Below, one piece after another: positions 1-8,019 of a stretch of 64,000 nt of DNA. A model generated the notes under the pieces. The model was not told the DNA's origin and made no database searches. It worked only from the letters and a program-made list of their open reading frames with translations. Location: NCBI RefSeq assembly GCF_000244915.1, contig NZ_CM001442.1, forward strand, positions 5,332,001 through 5,396,000. Reading direction: 5' to 3'. Made by a program: the position numbers and the translations under genes. The first letter of the stretch is position 1, and each line of letters starts with the position of its first letter. The DNA is from Bradyrhizobium sp. WSM471 (lineage in GTDB: Bacteria; Pseudomonadota; Alphaproteobacteria; Rhizobiales; Xanthobacteraceae).

Positions 1-351
1 GCCGATCAGGATGGTGCAGTCCTCGCGGGTGATGAAGCGTTCGGCGACGCGGCTGCCGGTGGCTGGCGTCGTCTCGGTGTCCGCGGTGATGAACGTGACC
101 TGGCGCCCGAGCACGCCACCTTTGGCGTTGATCTCGTCGATCGCCATCTTGATGCCGCGGAAATCATCCTGGCCGCTGTTGCCGTATTGACCGCTGGCAT
201 CGCAGGTCAGGCCAAACTTGATCGGTTTCGCGCCTTGCGCCCAGGCATGATTCTGCCGCCACGGCCCAAAGAAGCTGCCGGTGCCGCCGACGACACTCGC
301 CATCAAGCTGCCCTTCAGAACGCTTCGCCGTGAGATCTGACGCCCTCTCAT
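1..351 (-). CDS. ABC transporter substrate-binding protein, 5' part only (runs off left edge)
   Basis: The reading frame is open from ATG at 351 to the window edge, giving 117 codons with no stop. The N-terminus has an SRRSVLKGS twin-arginine-like signal, a hydrophobic stretch and an A-W-A-Q cleavage region near residue 35. The mature start, with motifs such as GLTCDASGQYG, DFRGIKMAIDEIN and GGVLGR, matches the type I periplasmic-binding fold of branched-chain amino acid/amide receptors (Peripla_BP_6). It would bind a solute in the periplasm for an ABC importer whose other genes would lie to the left. It diverges from the RpiR-family gene at 487, so that regulator may control it (inference). 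The ligand cannot be told. Confidence 0.85.
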   Translation of the reverse strand, partial: MRGRQISRRSVLKGSLMASVVGGTGSFFGPWRQNHAWAQGAKPIKFGLTCDASGQYGNSGQDDFRGIKMAIDEINAKGGVLGRQVTFITADTETTPATGSRVAERFITREDCTILIG

Positions 352-392
352 CGTGTCCTCCCGTCTCAGTAGCCTTTTGCTTTTTGTGCGAT

Positions 393-431
393 TAGAATAT
401 TCATTCCATCTGTTATGTAAAGTAGAATATT
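393..431. promoter_or_regulatory. Direct repeat in divergent promoter region, candidate RpiR operator
   Basis: TAGAATATT occurs twice, at 393-401 and 423-431, exactly 30 bp apart (about three helical turns). GAATATTC within the first copy is itself palindromic. The pair sits in an AT-rich island between the divergent substrate-binding protein gene (start 351) and the RpiR-type regulator (start 487), where an autoregulatory operator would be expected. Assigning it to this regulator is inference. Confidence 0.45.
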
Positions 432-486
432 TGATCCAAACGGGGAAATGCAGTTAAACAGGCGACCGATCCGGAGATCCGACTCG

Positions 487-1320
487 ATGAACAAGGCGGC
501 TGGCGCCATGAGTTATGACGAACTGCGCGGCGCGATTGCGCAGCGGCACCGGGCGCTGTCCGGCCGGCTGCAGCAGATCGCGGAGTTCGTGCTCGATCAC
601 CCGACTGATGTCGCACTCGGCACCGTGGCGGAGGTGGCGCAGCGCTCAAGAGTGCCGCCGTCGGCGATCGTTCGCTTCGCGCATGCGCTCGGGTTCGGCG
701 GCTTCACCGAGATGCAGCAGGTGTTCCGCTCACGCCTCGTCGCCGGCGTCGCGCCAAGCTACAAGTCGCGCCTCGCCCGCATGAAGAGCCAGGAGAAGTC
801 AGTGCTCGGCCGCCAGCCGGCCGCGGTATTGTCGCGCTTCGTCTCGGAAGCCCAATCGGCGCTGGTCACGCTGAGCCAATCCGTGCATGCGCGCGAACTC
901 GACGCCGCAACCGCGATCCTTGCCAAGGCGCGCGACATCTATCTGCTCGGCCTCGGCGGCTCGTTCCCGGTTGCGATTCATTTGGCCTACGTGCTGCGCA
1001 AGCTGGGACGGCGTGTCGTCCTGCTCGACGGCACCGGCGGCAGCATCCACGAGCAGTCGCATGCCGCGACCACGGAGGACGCACTGGTCGCGATCAGCTT
1101 CCGAAATTACTATCCGGATACGGCGCGGCTGTTTCCCGAACTCGTCGCGCGGGGCGTCCCCACGATTTCCATCACCGACAGCCTCCTGAGCCCGATCGTC
1201 GAGGGCGCGAGCGTCGTGTTCGAGATCCAGGACATGCCTGAGCCTGCGCTACGCACGCTTGTCGCACCGATGTGCCTCGCGCAGGCGTTGGCGATTGGCC
1301 TCGATCTCGCAGCCGACTGA
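487..1320 (+). CDS. MurR/RpiR family transcriptional regulator
   Basis: A 277-residue protein with an N-terminal helix-turn-helix of the RpiR type (about residues 10-85; ADYVL-like EFVLDHP, then SRVPPSAIVRFAHALGFGGF) and a C-terminal SIS sugar-isomerase domain (about 130-255; IYLLGLGGS, AISFRNYYPDT, ITDS). Such regulators sense phosphosugars or related ligands through SIS. I chose ATG 487 because GGAG at 473-476 is well spaced. An in-frame ATG at 448 has its purine run too close, and ATG 508 is also possible. It is divergent from an ABC receptor gene and 22 bp upstream of an SDR gene, so it probably regulates a small catabolic locus. Confidence 0.88.
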   Translation: MNKAAGAMSYDELRGAIAQRHRALSGRLQQIAEFVLDHPTDVALGTVAEVAQRSRVPPSAIVRFAHALGFGGFTEMQQVFRSRLVAGVAPSYKSRLARMKSQEKSVLGRQPAAVLSRFVSEAQSALVTLSQSVHARELDAATAILAKARDIYLLGLGGSFPVAIHLAYVLRKLGRRVVLLDGTGGSIHEQSHAATTEDALVAISFRNYYPDTARLFPELVARGVPTISITDSLLSPIVEGASVVFEIQDMPEPALRTLVAPMCLAQALAIGLDLAAD

Positions 1321-1342
1321 TAGTCACAACAGGAACAAGATC

Positions 1343-2167
1343 ATGACATCGCATGACACCAACAAGGTTCTGGCGGGCAAAGTTGCGCTGGTGACCGGCG
1401 CGGGGCGCGGGCTCGGCCGCGCGTTTGCAGAGAAGCTTGCCGCGCTCGGCGCTGACCTCGCCATTCACGGCATGCGCGAGAACGGGCCGGCCGAATATGG
1501 CGAGGGCACCACCCTCACCGCGGTCGCCGCCGAGATCGGACGGGAATTCGGCGTTCGCAGCCAGCGCGTGCTCGGCGATCTCACCAAGGGCGAGGACATC
1601 GCACGCGTCATCGCGGAGACCGAAGCGGCACTCGGCCCGATCGACATTCTCGTGCACAATGCCGGCGGCGATATCGCGGCCGGCGGCGGCAAGCCCGATC
1701 CGAACGATGCGGTGAACATCAAGGAGGCCGATGTGCGCGCGGTGCTGGAGCGCAATCTGCTCTCCACCATCCTGACATGCCAGGCGGTCGCGCGCGGCAT
1801 GATGGAGCGCCGACGCGGCCGCATCGTCACGCTTGGCTCGGTCGCCGCTTTCAAGGGGCGTACTCAGGGCTCGATCTATGCGGTGTCGAAGGCCGGCGTG
1901 ACCCACTACACGCGATGCCTGGCCGACCAGCTCCGCCCCTACGATATCTCCGTCAACTGCATCGCGCCCGGAGATACCCGCACCGGCCGCTTCCTCGGAA
2001 CGCGCGCAGTCGACCCCGACAGAATGGTCGAGACCGGCACGCTCGACCGGATCGCGACGGTCGACGAGGTCGCGCGCGTTGTCGAATTCTTCGCAGGCCC
2101 CATGGGCGCCTTCGTTTCCGGCCAGGTGCTGCGGATCGACGGCGGCGGGCAGTGCTGGCCGGGCTAA
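1343..2167 (+). CDS. SDR family NAD(P)-dependent oxidoreductase
   Basis: A 274-residue classical short-chain dehydrogenase. The nucleotide-binding motif TGAGRGLG is at residues 18-25, followed by HNAGG, the catalytic Ser near 166 (LGSVAA), and Tyr179 and Lys183 (YAVSK). The C-terminus GQVLRIDGGG is typical of FabG-like members. ATG 1343 follows AGGAAC with good spacing; the frame opens further upstream but inside the preceding gene. Only 22 bp separate it from the RpiR gene, so the two are likely co-transcribed. The substrate is unknown; with an RpiR regulator and a solute receptor nearby, a polyol, sugar acid or similar alcohol is a guess. A rho-independent terminator follows. Confidence 0.9.
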   Translation: MTSHDTNKVLAGKVALVTGAGRGLGRAFAEKLAALGADLAIHGMRENGPAEYGEGTTLTAVAAEIGREFGVRSQRVLGDLTKGEDIARVIAETEAALGPIDILVHNAGGDIAAGGGKPDPNDAVNIKEADVRAVLERNLLSTILTCQAVARGMMERRRGRIVTLGSVAAFKGRTQGSIYAVSKAGVTHYTRCLADQLRPYDISVNCIAPGDTRTGRFLGTRAVDPDRMVETGTLDRIATVDEVARVVEFFAGPMGAFVSGQVLRIDGGGQCWPG

Positions 2168-2185
2168 AACGCAGGCGCGAAGCGA

Positions 2186-2212
2186 AAAAGGGCCGCTGCA
2201 GGCGGCCCTTTT
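2186..2212. terminator. Bidirectional rho-independent terminator
   Basis: An 11-bp perfect stem, AAAAGGGCCGC (2186-2196) and GCGGCCCTTTT (2202-2212), encloses a 5-nt loop. Flanking A and T runs let it act on both strands, between the convergent SDR gene and the Tlde1-domain gene. Confidence 0.85.
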
Positions 2213-2235
2213 GCGTGATCTCGAATTGACTAAGC

Positions 2236-3396
2236 CTAGTCCACCCGCGCCAGCACCGCGAGCTTGCGGATGCCCTTGTTGCGGTAGGCGTCGAGGAACG
2301 CGTAATAATCCTTGAAGGACACGCAGCCGTTGGAATCGCCATTCGGCCCGAGCATGAAGGTGTGCGCGAGAAGGCCGTCGCGGCCGTAGATCGCGCTCTC
2401 ACCGCCAATCGGGGTCAGGCGCAGCGCAGGCACGCCGTGAAACAGCGCCTCGCGCGGCTTCAGCGTGTAGATGTGCGGCGGCGTCACGCCGCGCATGCGG
2501 ACGCGCGAGGAGCGCGGGTCGTCGAGGTTGGAGCCGAGGCCGGAATGCGCCTCGAGCTTGGTGCCGTCTGGCAAGTAAACCGCCTTGGCGGAGATGTCGT
2601 AGACCGCGGTGTCGCGCTCATAGGGCGCCGAACCGCCGAGCATGGGGTTCTGCTCCCTCGGCGCGATGGATGCGGTTACGCTGGCGTCGGCCGAGGCATA
2701 GGCGAGCAGCCCACCGGACGGCTCGCGCTTGCCCCAGAGCTTTTCCACCATCGACTGGCGCGGTCCGGTGATCGACATCACCGCAGCCTTGGCGCGATCG
2801 GCAATCGATCTTGGCTTCGCCTCAGGCGCCGGCACGATCTCGGCCGGATCCGCCGAGGCAAGCTGCACCGGCGCGTCGGCGCCGCGCTTGGACTTGGCGG
2901 CGTCAGCGATCTTGGCGGGACCTGGCTTCAGGACTTCCGCGACCCTCGCGATCACGCTCGGCTTCGGCGCGTCCTTGGCTTCGGCGACCTTGGTTGCGGG
3001 CGCGGCGCTGGCCGCATTCGATGTCACGCCTTGGGTCGCAGCCGCGGCAAAGCGATCGTTGAACATCTCGCGCGAGATCGGCGCTGCCACCTGCAACCGG
3101 TCGGGCAAGAGCGCAAAGGCTTCCTTGACGGCCTCACCGGCCTCACGCAGCGCGACCCGGGGCGCACGCTTGATCACAGGCTCGTCGTAGCCGCTGCTGC
3201 CGACCGTCGGATAGACGCTGGCGGCAAAGATGTTGCTGTAGACGGTCCAGCCGGCGCCAAGCACGATGCAGCCGATCACGGCGGCGCCAAGCACGTTGTG
3301 GGTCGTCATTTTCCGGGAAGGCTTCCGATAAGAAGTGCTCGAGAATCCTTTGGACTTTCGTGCCGCGATGCCTTGCGCAGCGATACTCGTACTCAT
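2236..3396 (-). CDS. DUF2778/Tlde1-domain protein, membrane-anchored
   Basis: About 386 residues from ATG 3396. One hydrophobic segment lies near residues 35-55 (VLGAAVIGCIVLGAG), then a long Ala/Pro/Lys-rich periplasmic linker. The C-terminal domain has HTFMLGPNGDSNGCVSF with His345 and Cys358. This matches the DUF2778 family, now called Tlde1 after a Salmonella type VI effector with L,D-transpeptidase-like fold; the His/Cys pair fits a YkuD-like peptidoglycan-acting site. The N-terminal anchor instead of a secretion adaptor suggests a resident cell-wall enzyme rather than a toxin (inference). No immunity gene or T6SS gene is adjacent. The start is uncertain: ATG 3309 just before the TM segment is an alternative. 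Confidence 0.78.
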   Translation of the reverse strand: MSTSIAAQGIAARKSKGFSSTSYRKPSRKMTTHNVLGAAVIGCIVLGAGWTVYSNIFAASVYPTVGSSGYDEPVIKRAPRVALREAGEAVKEAFALLPDRLQVAAPISREMFNDRFAAAATQGVTSNAASAAPATKVAEAKDAPKPSVIARVAEVLKPGPAKIADAAKSKRGADAPVQLASADPAEIVPAPEAKPRSIADRAKAAVMSITGPRQSMVEKLWGKREPSGGLLAYASADASVTASIAPREQNPMLGGSAPYERDTAVYDISAKAVYLPDGTKLEAHSGLGSNLDDPRSSRVRMRGVTPPHIYTLKPREALFHGVPALRLTPIGGESAIYGRDGLLAHTFMLGPNGDSNGCVSFKDYYAFLDAYRNKGIRKLAVLARVD

Positions 3397-3905
3397 TCGC
3401 CTTGCGTCCAGAACGGTGTCACTCAGTCCCCCTTCGAAGCGCCGCTGGTCACGATCCGGGAACAGCATTTCGCAGAGGGTCGGAGCGTCATTAAGGCCAC
3501 TTTTAGTTAAATGCGGATTAAGTTCGGGCGGATGTGGGGCAACCCGTTCGGGTCGTCCCATTTCGAGAAAAAAGCCCGCAGGACTACGGACTTAAGCGCG
3601 TCTGTTAACCATGATTCTCGGCGGGATTTGGCGTTGCCGGCGACCGTCTCCGGCCGCATCTCTAAGGCCATCCAACCAAGTCGTTTTCGTGGTCTTCAAT
3701 ACCCGGAAGATAGCGGGCAAACGTTGCGCGAGGCTGGTGCGCACAGCACCCTCTCCTCCGCAGCCGCAGCGCGGTTGGCAGCAGCCACATCACACACCGC
3801 GCACGCGAGCCGGTGCCCTGACCGAAAGTTGATCGCACCGCATTGGAAAAGGCCGCAGCGAGAAAATAGCTACGGCAACCGGCACTTTTCAGCAGCCTCT
3901 GCGTG
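3397..3905. other. Non-coding stretch of about 0.5 kb
   Basis: This lies between the divergent Tlde1-domain and FecR genes. The open frames that cross it have no recognisable domain and no convincing ribosome site. It must hold the promoters of both genes. Apart from the palindrome immediately to its right I see no strong structure. Confidence 0.5.
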
Positions 3906-3923
3906 TGATACGGTACCGTATCA
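3906..3923. promoter_or_regulatory. Perfect 18-bp palindrome upstream of fecR-like gene
   Basis: TGATACGGTACCGTATCA is identical to its reverse complement and lies 42 bp before the FecR-domain start codon, where a dimeric repressor could block transcription. The cognate regulator is not identifiable from the window. Confidence 0.55.
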
Positions 3924-3965
3924 ACATCGCCTTGAACTGTGCCTGGCACGCAAACGGAGGCTGGC

Positions 3966-4490
3966 ATGAGAGAGTTCGCGCGCGCAGGGCTTTTCGCTCT
4001 GGCGGGGTCGTTTCTGTTGATCGGACATGCGATTGCCCAGCCTGCCGCCAATGTGGGCTGCACGGCGGCGCCGTCTGCTGCCGGTACGCAGACCTGGCGC
4101 TGCGACAACGGCATCACGATCGTTGCCGAAAGCGGTGCCAGATTTGAACTTAAGGACGCTAACCGCGACGGACATATAGACTCGGTGGAGTTGAGCAGCA
4201 AAGCGCTGCTGGTCGAGGTGCCCAAGAAGCCTGGCGGCAAGCCATTCAAGGTCCTGACGCCGCAGGCGATCGCCGCGGTGCGCGGCACGAAATGGGCGGT
4301 CGATGTCGCGGAGGCCAAGACCTCCGTCTTCGTGGCTGACGGCCGTGTCGGCGTGAGCCGCAGGAGCGGCGGGCGCAGCGTGGTATTAGGCCGTGGCGAA
4401 GGCGTCGACGTGGAAGCGACAGGCGCGTTGACGGTCAAGACATGGGGCCAGCCGCGCGTCGACGCATTGATGGCAAGACTTGGTCAATAG
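3966..4490 (+). CDS. FecR domain-containing exported protein
   Basis: A 174-residue protein with a Sec signal peptide (hydrophobic residues 8-22, cleavage after AIA near 24). A FecR-like beta-helical segment follows: ARFELKDAN, PFKVLTPQAIAAVRGTKWAVDV and TSVFVADGRVGV are typical. FecR domains act in the periplasm, in iron-citrate signalling or as stand-alone modules. ATG 3966 is supported by GGAGG at 3956-3960. The next gene downstream, 104 bp away on the same strand, is a CHASE2 cyclase with a large periplasmic sensor, so this may be its periplasmic partner (inference). It lacks the anti-sigma cytoplasmic part and TM of true FecR. Confidence 0.85.
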   Translation: MREFARAGLFALAGSFLLIGHAIAQPAANVGCTAAPSAAGTQTWRCDNGITIVAESGARFELKDANRDGHIDSVELSSKALLVEVPKKPGGKPFKVLTPQAIAAVRGTKWAVDVAEAKTSVFVADGRVGVSRRSGGRSVVLGRGEGVDVEATGALTVKTWGQPRVDALMARLGQ

Positions 4491-4594
4491 GGCTAGGTCA
4501 CGAGACTAGGTCAATAAAACCAGGCCAATAAGTTCGGGTCACCTGGGCCCGGCGAACAGCATTTGGACGATAGAAAAAATTGAAACACGACCAC

Positions 4595-6484
4595 ATGAGT
4601 AGCCGACGCGTTCAGATCCTGGTGGCACTCGTCCTCACCGCGCTGTGGGGCGCGGGCATCTATGCCGGTCACGCCAACGGTCGTCTGCGCTTTCTCGATC
4701 GCCTCGAGGCGACGCTGACGGATTGGCGGACTCAGGTCCGCGGCGTGCGGGTTCCGCCCGATCTCGTCACCATCGTCGCGATCGACGACACCGTCGTGAA
4801 GCGCGGCGGCAGCTACCCGCTGCCGCGGGCCGATCTCGCCCGAATCGTCGACACCATCGTGCAGTTCAAGCCGAAGGTCGTCGCGATCGACCTGCTCCTG
4901 GTCGACCGCAGCGCTGCGATCGGCGACGCCACGCTGGCAAATACGCTGGCTACCGGTCCCATGGTTCTTGCCGCCGCGGCGATCTTCCCGTCCGCCAGTG
5001 AGACCGTGGAGACCAGCGGCCAAGGTCCCCTCGCCGCCCTGCCGCAGGCCGAGCGCTTCCTGCTGCCCTTGCCGGCGTTCGCCGATCATGCCGAGGTCGG
5101 CGTCGTCAACGTTGCGACCGGACAATCGGGCTCGCCGCTCTCGGTGCCGATGCTGTTCCGGACCAGCGACAAGGTCGAGCTGTCCTTCCCGTTGCGGGTC
5201 GCGGCGCGCGCGCTCGACAAGTCGCTGACGATCGCGCCGGACCATCTGATGCTCGGCGACCGCGCGGTGCCGACCGATACCGATTTCGCGCTGCCGATCA
5301 CCTATTACGGCCCGCGCCGGACCATCCGCACCGTCAGCGCACAGAGCATCTTCGACGGCACGCTCAATCGCGCGGCGATCGAGAACCGGATCGTCGTGAT
5401 CGGCGCCTCCGTCGCCGGCGGAGGCGATTTCTACCCGACGCCGTTCGAATCTCTGATGCCCGGCGTCGAAGTGGTCTCCACGGCGATCACCCATCTGGTT
5501 GCCGGCGACAGCATCGTGCGCGACCGCAAGGTCCACATCGCCGACGCGCTCATCGCGATCCTGTTGCCGATGCTGCTGGTGGGTCTGCTCGCCTGGCGGC
5601 GCAGCGCGCCCGGCATCATGGCGGCGGCCACGGTGATGATCGCCTGGGCCGGCTTCAATCTGTTCGCGTTCACGCACGGCGTCTGGCTGAACGCCGCGAC
5701 CACGCTCGCCGCAGCAGTGCCGCCGGTTGCGGTCTTTGCCGGCGTGCAATTATGGGCGGGAGGCCGCCGCACGCAATATTTCGCAGCCAAGAGCCGGTCG
5801 CTCGCGCAATTCCAGGCCCCGGCGGTGCAAGAGTGGCTGGCGCGCGATCCGAATTTCCTGTCGAAACCCGTCCGGCAGGACGCAGCAATGGTCTTCATCG
5901 ATCTCTCCGGCTTCACGGCGCTGAGCGAGCGGATCGATCCGGGCGAACTCCAGGACATTCTGAAGGCGTTTCACGCGCTGGTCGAGAAGACCGCGGTCGA
6001 TTGCGGTGGCATGATCAGCGGCTTTCTCGGCGACGGCGCCATGATCCTGTTCGGCCTGCCCGGCGCGATGCCCGACGACGCCGCGCGCGCGCTGAAATGC
6101 GCGATCGACCTGCACCGTGGCGTCGAACGCTGGATCGCATCGTTGCCGCCTGCGATGCGGGATCAGCTCGGCTTCAAGATCGGCGCGCATTTCGGCCCGA
6201 TCGTCGCCTCGCGCCTCGGCGAAAGCCATCAGCACATCACGGCGACGGGCGACACCGTCAACGTCGCGAGCCGGTTGATGGAGGTTGCCGTTCAGAACGG
6301 CGCGCGCCTCGCGCTCAGCGACACGCTGCTGGATGCGGCCGACTTTCAGGGCGGTCCCGACGGCGTTCTGTCGGGCCCCCTGCTCACGCAGGTCCGCGGC
6401 CGCTCCGGCGTCGTGACCGTCTGGTTCTGGCGCGACCAGGACAGGCCGAACCAGGCCGCGACCAAGGCCGAGACGATCAACTGA
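4595..6484 (+). CDS. CHASE2-domain adenylate/guanylate cyclase
   Basis: About 629 residues: an N-terminal TM (residues 8-25), a periplasmic CHASE2 sensor (about 30-300; VTIVAIDD, YPLPRADLARIV, VVAIDLLL), three closely spaced TM helices (about 312-385) and a class III cyclase domain (about 430-610). The metal-binding Asp residues sit in FIDLSGFT (near 435) and GFLGDGAM (near 478), and TGDTVNVASRL is the typical core. It would make cAMP or cGMP in response to a periplasmic cue. The start is either ATG 4595 or the in-frame TTG 4580; neither has a strong Shine-Dalgarno. It is paired with the upstream FecR gene. Confidence 0.92.
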   Translation: MSSRRVQILVALVLTALWGAGIYAGHANGRLRFLDRLEATLTDWRTQVRGVRVPPDLVTIVAIDDTVVKRGGSYPLPRADLARIVDTIVQFKPKVVAIDLLLVDRSAAIGDATLANTLATGPMVLAAAAIFPSASETVETSGQGPLAALPQAERFLLPLPAFADHAEVGVVNVATGQSGSPLSVPMLFRTSDKVELSFPLRVAARALDKSLTIAPDHLMLGDRAVPTDTDFALPITYYGPRRTIRTVSAQSIFDGTLNRAAIENRIVVIGASVAGGGDFYPTPFESLMPGVEVVSTAITHLVAGDSIVRDRKVHIADALIAILLPMLLVGLLAWRRSAPGIMAAATVMIAWAGFNLFAFTHGVWLNAATTLAAAVPPVAVFAGVQLWAGGRRTQYFAAKSRSLAQFQAPAVQEWLARDPNFLSKPVRQDAAMVFIDLSGFTALSERIDPGELQDILKAFHALVEKTAVDCGGMISGFLGDGAMILFGLPGAMPDDAARALKCAIDLHRGVERWIASLPPAMRDQLGFKIGAHFGPIVASRLGESHQHITATGDTVNVASRLMEVAVQNGARLALSDTLLDAADFQGGPDGVLSGPLLTQVRGRSGVVTVWFWRDQDRPNQAATKAETIN

Positions 6485-6510
6485 ACCTTCGCCGTCGTTC
6501 CGACGAAGAG

Positions 6511-8013
6511 CTACCGCGCTTCCGGCGGTGGCGAGCGGTCCAGCACGTCGCCCTTGGCGCCTTCGAGCAGATCGATGCTGTAAGTCTCAATGACGAGCGG
6601 GCCGCGCTTGCGCTGCAATTGCGCGACCTGCGTCACCTTCGCAAAGAGATCGTGGACGGCGGGATGGCCGTCAGGACGCAGCTCATCGACATAGATCAGC
6701 TTGCCCGCAAGCAGCTTTGGATCCGGCTCGGGCATGTTGGCCCAGCGGATGCGCTGGTTCTGCTGCGCCACGCAGCTGCCGCGCGGCAGATAGAAGGCAA
6801 GCCAGCCTGTCGTGCCGTAGTCCGGCGCAAGCACGCAGGTCGCGCCATTGCGGACGCGCACCGCTTCGATTTCGGCAGCGAGCTCGCGCCAGCCGACGCC
6901 GACGCTGCGCACGGTCGCATCGCGGCGATAGCCGGACAGCCAGCCGGTGTTGGCCTGCACGATCAGCGCGGCAAACATCACGATGCCGGTGGGTGCGGCC
7001 CAGCGCAGGCAGAAATCCACCAGGCGACGCTGCCGCGCCTTCCACTGCACGAGATTGGCGGCGGCGGCCGCCGCGATGACGAAGGGCGGATAGACGGGCG
7101 CGAACCAGTTGGCCTCGACGCGGGCATGCAGGGAATGCCAGACGAAATAGACGACGATGGTCCAGAACATCGTCTCGATCAGCACGCGCGAGGCCAGCGC
7201 GCCGGCCCGGCGCCAGGTCAGCGCGTGCAGCCCCATCGCGCCGAGGATGAACACCAGCGGGGTTGCGAACGCGATCTGGGTCGGGATCAGCTCGGCAATG
7301 AAGACCGGACGAAAATCCTCGATCCTGGCGCGCCCGAGCTGCTTTGCGAACGACACCCATTGATGATCGGCGTTCCAGAGGATCACCGGCGCGAACAGCG
7401 CCAGCGCAACGCAACCGCCCAGATACGGCCACGGCGAGAGAAACCAGTGCCGCAGTTTCGGCACGGCAGCGAGCCAGATCAGGATCGCCAGCCCGAAGAA
7501 CATCGCGGTGTATTTCGACAGGAGCGCCGCGCCGACGGCTGCGCCGACCGCGAGCCACCAGACGCCGCGGCCGCTCTCCAGCACCTTGGCGAGAAAGAAC
7601 AGCACGAAGCTGGAGGCAACCAGCAGCGGCGCATCGGGCGTGACGATCAGCGTGCCGACCGAGGCCAGCAGCGTCACGTTGAGCAGGATGGCGCTGGTCG
7701 CGGCCACCCGCGCGCCGCCGATCAGGATCGCGGCGGAGCGATAGATCGCATAGCTCATCGGCAGCGCGAGCAGGATCGAGACCAGCCGGACGCCGAGTTC
7801 GGTGTCACCCGCGATCAGGGTGCCGGCGCGGATGACGTAGGCAACCATCGGCGGGTGGTCGTAATATCCCCCGGCGAGGTTCTGCGACCACATCCAGTAA
7901 TAGGCTTCGTCGAAGGTGATCGGCGTGACGGCGGCTGCGACGAGCCGCAAGCCGACCAGCGCAAGGATCACCAGCGCCGTATTGCGGACGATCCGCGCAT
8001 CAGCCCCGCCCAT
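6511..8013 (-). CDS. Glycosyltransferase family 39 (ArnT/PMT-like) membrane protein
   Basis: A 500-residue polytopic protein with about ten hydrophobic segments. The first periplasmic loop has FDEAYYWMWSQ and YYDHPPMVAYV, the acidic and aromatic signature of PMT_2/ArnT glycosyltransferases that use polyprenyl-phosphate sugars. A C-terminal soluble part (from about residue 355) resembles the periplasmic domain of such enzymes. The gene starts 6 bp after the stop of the DPM1-GtrA gene, so the two form an operon: the first makes a lipid-linked sugar and this enzyme transfers it at the outer face of the inner membrane, probably to lipid A, glycan or lipid (inference). The acceptor is unknown. Confidence 0.88.
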   Translation of the reverse strand: MGGADARIVRNTALVILALVGLRLVAAAVTPITFDEAYYWMWSQNLAGGYYDHPPMVAYVIRAGTLIAGDTELGVRLVSILLALPMSYAIYRSAAILIGGARVAATSAILLNVTLLASVGTLIVTPDAPLLVASSFVLFFLAKVLESGRGVWWLAVGAAVGAALLSKYTAMFFGLAILIWLAAVPKLRHWFLSPWPYLGGCVALALFAPVILWNADHQWVSFAKQLGRARIEDFRPVFIAELIPTQIAFATPLVFILGAMGLHALTWRRAGALASRVLIETMFWTIVVYFVWHSLHARVEANWFAPVYPPFVIAAAAAANLVQWKARQRRLVDFCLRWAAPTGIVMFAALIVQANTGWLSGYRRDATVRSVGVGWRELAAEIEAVRVRNGATCVLAPDYGTTGWLAFYLPRGSCVAQQNQRIRWANMPEPDPKLLAGKLIYVDELRPDGHPAVHDLFAKVTQVAQLQRKRGPLVIETYSIDLLEGAKGDVLDRSPPPEAR

Positions 8014-8019
8014 CGTGAG

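Noticed and set aside
3662..4438. 258-codon minus-strand ORF over the FecR gene
   Set aside because: The opposite strand has a signal peptide, ribosome site and FecR motifs; this frame is Ser/Thr/Pro-rich with no domain.
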